From Chromera velia (Eukaryota; Sar; Chromeraceae): DNA of 29,853 bases. This document shows positions 22,001 through 29,853 of this stretch, piece by piece; position 1 is the first letter of the stretch, and each line of letters starts with the position of its first letter. Both the position numbers and the translations under genes were made by a program. Location of the stretch: the NCBI GenBank assembly GCA_018398765.1, contig JAHBMJ010000977.1:7018-36870 (forward strand). Direction: 5' to 3'. The notes below the pieces were generated by a model that worked only from the letters and a program-made list of their open reading frames with translations, had not been told where the DNA came from and searched no databases.

Positions 22001-22611
22001 ACCTAGAGAGAAACGCACTCAGAATAAACCGTCGACAGAAAAGACAGCTCGAAGATTCTCCAGCACTTTTATTCACACATTCTTTCTCCGACTCAAATTC
22101 TTTCCCATGAGAGGGACGACCTACCTTCATCCCCTTCTGCCTCTGACGCCTTCACAGCTTCTCTTGCAGACCGGTGGAAGCTCCGTCGCCCCCTCTCATC
22201 CGCCCCAGGACTGGCATACACATCCCCCCACAGTGCGCGAGCGAAAGTGGGAACGTCAAAAGGAGGACCCTTAAACGTTGCATGCGCATCCGCGTACATC
22301 TTAGCGAAGGACTGCAGAGTGAAGACAAACCCGAAGAGTCCGGAGGCGAAGGCAACGTTTCCTGCTTGAGGGGAGACCCGAACCTTCGGCTTTCCAAGTG
22401 TGCGGCAAGCCTCGGCCAGAATTTTGTTGACCTGCGCAAGCAACAGAACAAGTACGGCGAGCGAAGAACACACTTCTCTTTGTTTTCACAGTGCCTCGGG
22501 AGAGCAAAGCAATTCGGCGTACCAACGCATGCGACAGCAAACGATCCCTCAAGAGACAAACTTGAAAACCTAGAAGGACGGAGCACGCACCCCACAGCCG
22601 GGAGAGAGGGG

Positions 22612-22646
<35 letters not shown>

Positions 22647-23072
22647 TCACATTCCCTTCATCACTAACTGACCTCGTCAATGGTATGTCTGAGTTTGTGG
22701 TATGCGTCTGCAGGGGGAACTCGGAGTTCAAGCGCGAGTCGGTCGATTTGGTTGATCACCAACATCACGTCCAGACCCTCTTCGACAACAGCTTTCAGAA
22801 GTCGCTGTGTGTTCAACATCACGCCCTCAAGCGCGTCGACGACTACCACAGCGCCGTCACAGAGACGCATTGCCGCAGTGCACTCGTCAGAAAAGTTCAC
22901 GTGCCCTGCAAGAACCGGAAGGAAGGAAGATGGGAATAATCTGAGAACATGTGTTCTTTCACCTAGCACACACGGTCAGACAGCCTGTAAGAAGGTCAAC
23001 GTCCTCCCAATAAGACGCGCGGGAAAAAAACTTTTCGGGGCGGGGGAGGCTGAAATCCTGAACACACAAGCG

Positions 23073-23105
<33 letters not shown>

Positions 23106-24480
23106 TGCACAAGAAGATGGACAAAGAGGCCGCTGCAACACACTTCTTCTCCTCAGTGCTAGGGCCAGGGGGAGAACTTGCAAGCTCCAGCAACGCGCCC
23201 GATCCCCCGGGATCACAGGAAAGTGAAAAGTAGAGTAGATGATCATTTTTTGTGTGACAATTCTTTCGCCTTCGAAGAAAGCACGTTCCGTGCAACACTT
23301 GACCTGTTTGCTTGCAAGAGCAGCTCATCTTGACCTTCTCTTCTTTCTTTCAGCTACCCAGTCTCTTTCTTTAGTCCCCCATTCTTGTTTGTTTTCACTC
23401 CCCCCTGCCCCCAACAAACCTGGTGTGTCGAAAATGTTGAACAAGAACGATTTCTCTGTGGAGTTCTGCAGCACCAGGCTCATAGGAAGCGCTTTCACCG
23501 ACAGCTCTCGCTCCTGCTCGTCGAGACGTGTGTCTGTGTACCTGCAAAAAGTGGACAAGGGCGCGTGCACTCAATCTATTCGACATACACACAAAATGGA
23601 GACTTCAGAAACAGGAAGAGAGAGAGGCTGTGCATGCCAACTGGGAGAACGTCAAGGTGAAAATTGTAGAGAGCCAGTAGTGAAAACTTTCCTGAATGCC
23701 CCCCTTTCTCTTCTGTTCACCTGGTGACCCCATCACTCCCAACCGGGGGAAAGTCCTTCGAGCAGGATGAGGAAGTGAGTGAGCGAGTAAGTGAGAGACT
23801 GAGTGAGTGAGAAAATGCATGAGGAAACGGGTGGTTGTTCAGGCCTCAAAGGATCGTCAACGATGAAAGGTGCAGAGGTAGCAGAGGGAGCAGCAAGAAG
23901 GCAAACGACCGACGCAAGAGCATTGGAAAGACGTTGGGGGGGACGGTGTGACATACCTGTACTTTTTGGTGGGCGCCCAATTCTTGAAATGAGTCTCCTG
24001 TACAAGCATGTCCATGAAAAGCGTCTTCCCATGGTGCAGGTGACCCACCAGACAGACGTTCCGAATCAAATCTGGTTTCTCCATCAGCCCCGCCAGAAAT
24101 TCGAAAGAAAAGGAGGTCTCAGGAAGCTCCTTTTCAAGCAGATCAAAATTCTTTGTGCGCACAGGTGCTATGATGGGTTCTGTGATCGGTTGTGTGTCCT
24201 CCTCTTGAATCAGGGTCTCAGCACCAGGATAAACATCTTCAGCGTCTGGGTAGAACTGCTTGTCTTCATACAGAGTGATGGAGCGGTCTGCCACCGGCTC
24301 TTCTTCCATAGACATTCCCATGTCAACCATTTCTGCAGCACCCCTGCGCTCTTCCTCATCAGGATAGAGCTTTCCAGGATCATCACGGAGATGATATTCT
24401 TCCCGTCCAAGCCCATCGTCATCGTCATCCAAATCCCCTCCAATGTAGTTTCCAAATTCGTCATACAGAGAGTCGTCCAT
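15883..24480 (-). CDS. snu114: U5 snRNP GTPase Snu114 / EFTUD2 (15 exons)
   Basis: An EF-2-like GTPase of the U5 snRNP that helps control spliceosome activation and disassembly in the nucleus. My exon model (minus strand): 24480-23957, 23541-23420, 22905-22673, 22431-22125, 21616-21418, 21197-21030, 20754-20586, 20153-20017, 19534-19153, 18471-18352, 17990-17695, 17202-17095, 16714-16636, 16353-16273, 15978-15883. All introns begin GT and end AG, and exon lengths sum to 3021 bases in one frame, giving 1006 residues against about 970 in animal orthologues. The ATG at 24480 has A at -3 and G at +4, and the TGA is at 15883-15885. The acidic N-terminus, [25 protein letters not shown] and a terminal LSEDV segment place it in Snu114 rather than EF-2. 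The exon 9/10 joint is uncertain: a model ending at 19151 and resuming at 18475 also keeps frame and gives 1008 residues. Switch I and G4 motifs are altered. Confidence 0.95.
18352..19534 (-). CDS. snu114: snu114 exons 9-10: domain III and start of domain IV
   Basis: Exon 9 (19534-19153) has [39 protein letters not shown] and [20 protein letters not shown]. Exon 10 (to 18352) has [20 protein letters not shown] and LLDDTLPSD. The 681 bp intron between them is mostly a pyrimidine-rich (on the transcript) low-complexity tract. Confidence 0.9.
18593..19110. repeat. Purine-rich low-complexity tract in intron 9
   Basis: About 500 bp of A/G-only-like sequence (GAAAGAAAG and GGAAGGAA units) on plus, so the snu114 transcript carries a very long CU-rich tract here. 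Open frames across it are compositional artefacts. Confidence 0.95.
20017..21197 (-). CDS. snu114: snu114 exons 6-8: domain II beta-barrel
   Basis: Exon 6 (21197-21030) reads [19 protein letters not shown] and ends [10 protein letters not shown]. Exon 7 (20754-20586) resumes [19 protein letters not shown] through [12 protein letters not shown]. Exon 8 (20153-20017) reads [18 protein letters not shown] through PLKFNTA. The acceptor AATGCAG chosen for exon 7 gives the same spacing as known orthologues between TTK and FGRV. Confidence 0.9.
21418..22431 (-). CDS. snu114: snu114 exons 4-5: insert between G domain and domain II
   Basis: Exon 4 (22431-22125) has [20 protein letters not shown] and [10 protein letters not shown], matching the family-specific insert. 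Its end ([16 protein letters not shown]) is longer and less conserved than in other eukaryotes. Exon 5 (21616-21418) reads [15 protein letters not shown] through [10 protein letters not shown]. Confidence 0.93.
22601..22642. repeat. (GA)n microsatellite in intron 3
   Basis: GA run of about 30 bp preceded by a G-run, 30 bp from the intron 3 donor of snu114. Confidence 0.92.
22673..23541 (-). CDS. snu114: snu114 exons 2-3: rest of the GTPase domain
   Basis: Exon 2 (23541-23420) covers switch I, reading ERELSVKAL at residues 185-193, and ends inside DTPGH (213-217, the G3 motif). Exon 3 (22905-22673) continues [17 protein letters not shown] and the G4 motif, which reads NQID at residues 267-270 (22742-22753) instead of NKxD. 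It ends at [12 protein letters not shown]. Intron 2 holds a (GT)n run and intron 3 a (GA)n run. Confidence 0.93.
23073..23104. repeat. (GT)n microsatellite in intron 2
   Basis: A 30 bp GT run in snu114 intron 2. Confidence 0.95.
23957..24480 (-). CDS. snu114: snu114 exon 1: acidic N-terminus and P-loop
   Basis: Residues 1-174. It opens [15 protein letters not shown], the conserved start of Snu114 proteins that EF-2 lacks, followed by an Asp/Glu-rich segment. The GTP-binding P-loop GHLHHGKT is at residues 146-153. The donor is GTATGT at 23956. Codon 175 is split 2+1 with exon 2. Confidence 0.95.
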
Positions 24481-24855
24481 CCTCTCAACGCGTCACGAAC
24501 TTCTTACGGTTCAAGGATTCTCCTCAGCAAGGAAGAGAGGAAGGAAAGAAAGAGTCAATGCTACGACAGATTGCTCCTCGCGATTCGCAGGCGAGGAAGA
24601 GTCCACCCCAGCAGCAAGGAGGCAAAGACTCAAAGAGTGCAGAAAAACCTCCTGTGGGAGTTCGCCTGAATGACGACCTGCAAAGAGAACGGCGAACTAA
24701 CACATCAGATTGGAGTCTCGGTGGCTCGGGCCCATTTACGTCAATATCACTCAGACTGCAGACTGCGAAAGTCAAACTTCAGGCATTCGAAGTGGAATGA
24801 ATCTGAATGACGATGAATGACAGCTCGTGAGATTATGTGAGACTGAGGCCGGAAA
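24481..24855. other. 5' flank of snu114
   Basis: Presumed promoter and 5' UTR of snu114. I see no clear TATA box, no gene and no long repeat. Confidence 0.45.
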
Positions 24856-25086
24856 ATGGCGGAGACAGTCGGAGACGGCGAGAACGCAACTGAATTTATT
24901 TCGGCATGCGAGCAGCTAGCGGCGGCGGACGATCCACGCGGCGCGGCGCGCGTCTGCCGGGGCCGCTCGCTGCCCGCGTATCATGCGGCGTTCCGCACAG
25001 GCTGCTCGGCCCTGATAGTCGCCACGCGGGAGCATGCCACCCCATACATAGTAGACCACTGCCTAGGAGCCGTTTTAGGCTCATAG
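24856..25086 (+). CDS. Short ORF of unknown nature in a CpG-rich patch
   Basis: A 76-codon frame opening AAAATGGCGG, a good eukaryotic start context (A at -3, G at +4), and divergent from snu114. The sequence is markedly richer in CpG than its surroundings. The translation starts MAETVGDGENATEFISACEQ and then becomes Ala/Arg-rich. I recognise no domain. It could be the first exon of a gene reading to the right, or simply open by virtue of its GC content. No downstream exon was found. Confidence 0.3.
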   Translation: MAETVGDGENATEFISACEQLAAADDPRGAARVCRGRSLPAYHAAFRTGCSALIVATREHATPYIVDHCLGAVLGS

Positions 25087-25700
25087 GCACGCAGGCGAGG
25101 CCACCCGACCTTATAGCCATACCTCCGCACGAGCGTGAGAGGTTCGGACTATAGGAGTCGGGTTAGCTTGCAACCCCCCAAAGAGACTGTAGCGACCCAC
25201 CACCGCGAGCAACCTCAGCGGACAGCGCTAAGTCTGCCGATCAGGTGCACGGGATGCAAATAGGAGCCCAACGTCTCAAAAAGGGAAATGAACGATCATA
25301 AATCGCTCTAAGGTTGTGGGTGGGAGGGTGAAAGCAAATTTTGAGAGTCCGAGAACATGCAGTCGAGTTCTTGGACGAGCAAGTGTAAGCGCAGAAGGGA
25401 AGAGGACAGACAGGAGGAAGGACAGAAGAACAAGATACAAAAAAAAACCACACATAGAGGTGCTTCAAGGTCGATCGGAAAGAAGACTACGAACCAAAAG
25501 GATTCAGAGTTGCTGAAGGCAGGAGTTGTAGATTACGGTCCCGCACTCCTAGTAGTTCTTACTAACCCTAAGTTAGATATAGGTACAGACTACTAAGTCT
25601 ACTGTCAATATAGCCTCTAAAAACGCTTGTTTTAAGCTTTTTATAACATGTTGATTCAAGTTCCTAGGAGTTCCTTATACTTAGATGAGAGATTGATGTT
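25087..25700. other. Intergenic stretch, nothing recognised
   Basis: GC-rich to about 25,250, then A/G-rich. No domain-bearing frame, tRNA or long repeat was seen. Confidence 0.5.
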
Positions 25701-26441
25701 GGTTCCCGACGATAAAGTCATGTCCAAGCTTTTGGTTCTCACGTTGACCAAAAAGCCTAGGAACCGCCTTTTGGGAACTATGAAGGAACCGAAAGGAACC
25801 GTCAAGAACCAATAAGAACTGACATTTCTCTGTAAAAAAATGTATTCGAAAGAGGCTTTAGATGAGTTTATAACTGATTAAAGGTAGACACAAGTCGTGC
25901 CAGCTCGTGTTAACTCACTCCTATCTATAAACATGCTTCCATCGACCCTCTTTGGCCCCCCCCCGGAAGATAGCTTCCCTCTTGCCCAGTCTAAAGAAAC
26001 AAGCAGCACTAGTATCACTTAAGCACCAGGAGCGTCTCGGGCCAATTGAGGGACTGAATTCTTTGTAGTTTCCCAGGCAGTTCCTAGTAACTTCCTACAT
26101 AGTTCTTTGGTTCTCATACGGTTCCTACTAGTTTTTCAGGGTTTTTCCATGGAACCTAAGGTTCCTGTTTAACTTCCTAGCAATTTTGATATTCATATAC
26201 TTAATTTAGGTCCTTTGTGATTCCTGTGGCAGCCTCAGTTCAGAGTGGTCAGGAACTGTATTTTAGGAACTTGGGAACCAAAACGTTCGACACCTATTTT
26301 TTGCGTAAAAACTAGTGGGAACCGGTTAAGACCTACTTTGCTAAAACATGTCACAATAGACTTTTCAGACATTATTTTATATTTTATTTAATCAATTTTC
26401 CTTTAGACAGAATCTGTTTATCACTTTTGATACTAGGAACC
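25701..26441. repeat. Region crowded with GGAACC/GGTTCC hexamers
   Basis: I count ten GGAACC or GGTTCC hexamers in about 740 bp, plus many near-forms (GTTCCTAG, AGGAACT, GGGAACT). Fewer than one is expected by chance. The units are not evenly spaced, so this is not a simple tandem array. The surroundings are AT-rich with no long open frame. Confidence 0.75.
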
Positions 26442-28088
26442 AAGTGGACATTACCATGGGTCGCACACGGTGCGGCCCCGTAGGCTATGGAAGAACCTGG
26501 AAGGGTGAGGACGGTCAAGAAGGAGCAGACAAATCAAAAGAGGGAGGCAAAAGGCAGGGAGAAAAGAACCCAACAGGCAAAAGGGATGGGCACAAAAGGG
26601 CTAAGGAACAGAAAGAACTGTAAAGAGTAGGGAGGTCTTTGAGCTTGAGGTCCAGGACAGAAGAACGGGAAGGGGAAAACCAGCTTGGCCGAATAAACAC
26701 AGGAATTGTGGAACATGCAAGGCTGGGACTAGTCTTCTAAAGACAATACGCAGGCTTCACAACGAACCCGTCTCATCAACATCTCATCAGTCAGACAGTT
26801 TTTGCTCATCCAAAACCACCTGCCCTCTTGTTCCAGAGTCCACCCCCTGATCAAAATCCCCACCGGTATACTCGATCGTGGTTGCCCTCCTCATAAAGCT
26901 TTGGAGCAGGCCTCGACCCAATGTGTTGGTTGCAAACGTCTACATTCAAGTAGAGACCAGATAAGACTGACGCCCTCAGCGTCCACTCCAAATATGCCCC
27001 CCCAACTGCCTCTTCCCCCCCCCTACATATTCTCGCGCTTCCCCGAGCTGTTGCTACTCCCTGAGTCGCTGCCCACCGAGAGGCCACCACTCGGGGCAAG
27101 AAATGCCTTCTTGCATCTTCTTGCCCCCATCAACCTAAGTGGAAGCACAAACGCACTGGATCGAGACGGACAACACCCAGCTGCAATAAGGGATCTAGTC
27201 TCACTTCCCAGCGTCCCGACAGCTGCTGGACGCGATGTAGAGTTCTTGAGAGACACCACGGCGATTTCGGGGACAAAAAATTTTGTAGTCTGCATATAGA
27301 GTTGTGGTCCTCTTTAATTCTGCGAATGGGCGTGTTGCACGTACGCCTATCTAAAAAATATGGGAGTTCCATATACAAAGCGATTTTTTTGATGCCGGCC
27401 ATGGGTTACGGCACCGCCGCGCACACACCCGCGCATCGAAGGAATCGCCCGCGCCGATCATCCAGGCCTATCAGAAATCATACACCACCAGACTTCATCA
27501 GTATTTCGGACTTTCATTTTTTTTTTTCTGAATGTTTATGCAGTGTTTTAGAAACAACAAAACTGCACAGTGCAGAGTCTGTTGTGCGTTTAGAGGCTGT
27601 ACATCACTTGTGAGATCAGAAGCATCAGAGTTTAACGTAGTGAAACGTCATGGACGCGGGGGACCGGGGTCTAGACCGGATTCTAAATGACACATCAGAT
27701 CTAGACATCAGATGCTCCATCCGAAACCAAACCAAAAAAATGCACTGACCTATGGAACAATCCGTGTGAACCCGTGGCAACAAACACGTGTTATCCCGTC
27801 CGTTAGAACAATTAGCCGGGTAACATCCACGACCATAGGGGGGAATCCGATGTACCCCGGGGTGGCACTGCATCCTAGAAGCATTACGGGATGATTTCGC
27901 GGTGATCCCCGAGATTCCACATTATGCGTGTGCGTGCTCAAACAGTCAAGGGAAAGAGTTTCCGACGGAGTTTGACCAATGCCGGACACGGCCGGACGCA
28001 CAGTGCCTGTCAGTCACGCACCACACGCCACATTATATGATATCTTTGCCACTTACCTGTATCTACAGCAACCGGAGGGGTCTGGCTC
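26442..28088. other. Non-coding or unassigned stretch
   Basis: The longest frame (plus, 26802-27299, 165 codons, Pro/Leu-rich in its middle) shows no recognisable domain and no supporting context, so I do not call it a gene. No RNA gene or long repeat was recognised. Confidence 0.45.
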
Positions 28089-29308
28089 CTCTGAGGTGCT
28101 TGAAGCCTGCATCCAGCCAGCACAATAGATGCACATCAATACACTGACCTTGTCTGTAGCGGATGACCCAGTCGGGACAGCCTCTGGGTGGACCTGGGGG
28201 CTCTTTGCTCTCCATCCGTACAAACTGTCCCACAAGAAGGCAACAGACTCTTCAGCCCCACAATTAAACAAAATTTAATCCCACAAGCATCAATGTTAGC
28301 TGCAGCTTGCTGCAGTGCAAAGAAACAAGGAAGACGCGTTGCTCAGCACGGCTGGGCAGAGCGAAAGCAGCTTACTTAGTGTCACAAAGGTGCTGCTGGA
28401 GGGGCAGACAGGTGTTGCTCATACCGTCTCCAGATGAGGTCACACTCGACCCATCGAAAGGGTCTCATCTCAACAACCACAGCAAAAGGTGAAAGCCGGA
28501 CACAGAACAGAGTCCATGGGTCTTGTAGAAATAGAACTGTACCAGTTTGCTGGAAGGATCCGTTTCCCAGCCACTCCTGTGCATCGACAACACTTCAGAC
28601 TGGGTATGACTGAATCTTTTTCGTTGAGCTCATTTTGAGCTTTCGGAGCCGATTTTGAAAGCCGATTTTTCTCAGTGACGCACGCGCGATGGCCGGGCCG
28701 GGCCGCGCGGGGGCCATACGCGCGCGCGCCCCAGCCCCGGCGTGCGTCACTGAGAAAAATCGGCTTTAATTTCAAAATCGGCTCCGAAGAGCTCGGTAAC
28801 CTTCAGTCACACCCAGTCTGAACCGTTCTCAATGTACAGGAGTGGCTGTGAAACAGATCCTTCCAGCAAACGGGTACAGTTATGTTGCGACAATGACTTT
28901 AGACTCTGCTGTGTGTCTGGCATTCACCTTTTGCTGTGGCTGTGTGATGAGACCCTTTCGAAGGGTCCAGCGTCTGGAGACGGTGTCAGCAACACCTGTC
29001 GGCCCTTCCATCAACACCTTTCTGACACCAAGCAAGCTGCTTTCACTCTGTCCAGCCGTGCTGAGCAGCGTCTCTTCTTCGTTTCTTTACATTGCAGCGG
29101 GCTGCATCCAACGTTGATGCTTGTGGGATTTGTTTGTGGGGCTGAAGAATCTGTTGCCTTCTTGTAGGAGACTTTGTGCGGATGGAGAGCAAAGAGCCCC
29201 CAGGTCCACCCAGAGGCTGTCCCGACTGGGTCATCCGCTACAGGCAAGGTCAGTGTATTGATGTGCATCTATTGTGCTGGCTGGATGCAGGCTTCAAGCA
29301 CCTCAGAG
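28089..29308. mobile_element. 1.2 kb foldback palindrome, possible foldback transposon
   Basis: The left arm (28089-28685) and right arm (28740-29308) are reverse complements with mismatches and small indels, around a 54 bp GC-rich core (28686-28739). The outer ~120 bp are nearly identical (two differences seen), the middle is clearly more diverged, and the inner ~25 bp next to the core are again identical. This suits a foldback or long-TIR non-autonomous element, or an inverted duplication. No transposase frame and no clear target-site duplication were seen. Open frames in the arms mirror each other and are not called genes. Confidence 0.85.
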
Positions 29309-29559
29309 CAGAAGCTGCGTGTGAGACCTCTTTGGGATTTCCATTCATACGGTCAGTCTTCTTGCTTGCATGTGAATGAGGGGGCGGGAGTGGTGATGCT
29401 GAGGCACATTTTGTGGCATGGGGAAACAAGAGAGGATGTCACAGAGGAGAGGTTAGAAGAAGGGGGGGCGGCGGAATGCGGCAGGAAGCAAGTGAGGCGA
29501 CGCCATCAAGGAGAGGGAGCTGGGGGATGAGGGAGATCATAACTGACTTATGGAAGGCT

Positions 29560-29853
29560 TGGGCCGGCGTCCTTGTTCCGGGGCTGGGGCCGGGGCCGGG
29601 AACTGCTTCGCGGCCAACGGCACATGTAGAAAGCCTGGAGCAGCTGGCAGGATCGGAAGGTGAGGGCTCCTCTGAGTAGGAGTGCCTATCTGTGGTGTGG
29701 AGGAGCGGGTGGAGTCAGATCATGCCTCAGATGAGCGACGGGCAGGGGCCGGAGTCGTCTTGGGGCCGTGCCCGGGGCCGGCCGGTGTCGTAGCCGGAGC
29801 CGGGGCCGACGGCACAGACACGCAGCAGTTCCGGAGCGACCAGCAAGAGGCAT
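29560..29853. repeat. GC-rich stretch with GGGGCCGG-type runs
   Basis: Short runs such as GGGGCCGGGGCCGGG (near 29587) and GGGGCCGTGCCCGGGGCC (near 29762) recur. G-quadruplex formation is possible. No gene is recognisable, and the window ends here. Confidence 0.6.

Noticed and set aside
25066..25090. AGCCGTTTTAGGCTCA resembles the core of the dinoflagellate spliced-leader sequence
   Set aside because: It needs an extra base and a mismatch, has no GT donor directly after it, and is explained as a small inverted repeat. snu114 uses ordinary cis-splicing.
26802..27299. 165-codon plus-strand frame
   Set aside because: No domain, Pro/Leu-rich patches from C-runs, and no supporting context. Listed as unassigned DNA only.
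28832..29530. Cys-rich plus-strand frames in the right palindrome arm and beyond
   Set aside because: The same residues appear in mirror image in the left arm because the DNA is an inverted repeat. A stop at 29165-29167 splits them and no domain is seen.
1..29853. CRISPR arrays, bacterial operons, riboswitches, rRNA genes
   Set aside because: No regularly spaced identical repeats and no conserved rRNA segments were seen. The spliced nuclear gene shows this is eukaryotic DNA, where such prokaryotic features are not expected.

Overview
This is nuclear DNA from an intron-rich microbial eukaryote. The anchor is an essential eukaryotic splicing gene cut by 14 introns with GT...AG ends. It sits among microsatellites, a decayed Ty1/copia LTR retrotransposon and a large foldback palindrome. 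Dense microsatellites, protist-like protein sequence and canonical introns would suit an alveolate alga such as a chromerid (Chromera type). That assignment is inference; no taxon-specific marker was found.

Layout. 1-4,589: simple-sequence-rich DNA (CA, GAAA, GA, GGAT and poly-T runs) with an old, diverged tandem duplication and no convincing gene. 4,590-6,949, minus strand: a 606-residue protein-kinase-fold protein with degenerate catalytic motifs, followed by a low-complexity charged ORF that may be its 3' exon. 6,950-8,642: no gene; AT-rich, with a short direct repeat. 8,643-14,542, minus strand: a copia-type element with two ~406 bp LTRs and recognisable gag, zinc knuckle, protease, integrase, reverse transcriptase and RNase H segments, all broken by stops and frame changes. 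14,543-15,882: no gene seen; includes an inverted copy of the LTR edge next to an A/T tract.

15,883-24,480, minus strand: a complete gene for the U5 snRNP GTPase Snu114/EFTUD2, reconstructed here as 15 exons that keep one reading frame and encode about 1,006 residues. This is the best-supported feature. 24,481-25,250: the upstream side, with a CpG-rich patch and a short plus-strand ORF of unknown nature. 25,250-28,088: non-coding as far as I can see, with a ~740 bp stretch crowded with GGAACC/GGTTCC hexamers. 28,089-29,308: a ~1.2 kb imperfect inverted repeat (arms ~570-600 bp) around a GC-rich core. 29,309-29,853: GC-rich, with GGGGCCGG-like runs.

The genes do not form a pathway. Snu114 is a housekeeping splicing factor, the kinase-like protein is unassigned, and the rest is mobile or repetitive DNA. 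The points most worth following are the altered guanine-nucleotide motifs in Snu114, the pseudokinase, the long hairpin whose outer ends are nearly identical, and the LTR pair that differs only by transitions.
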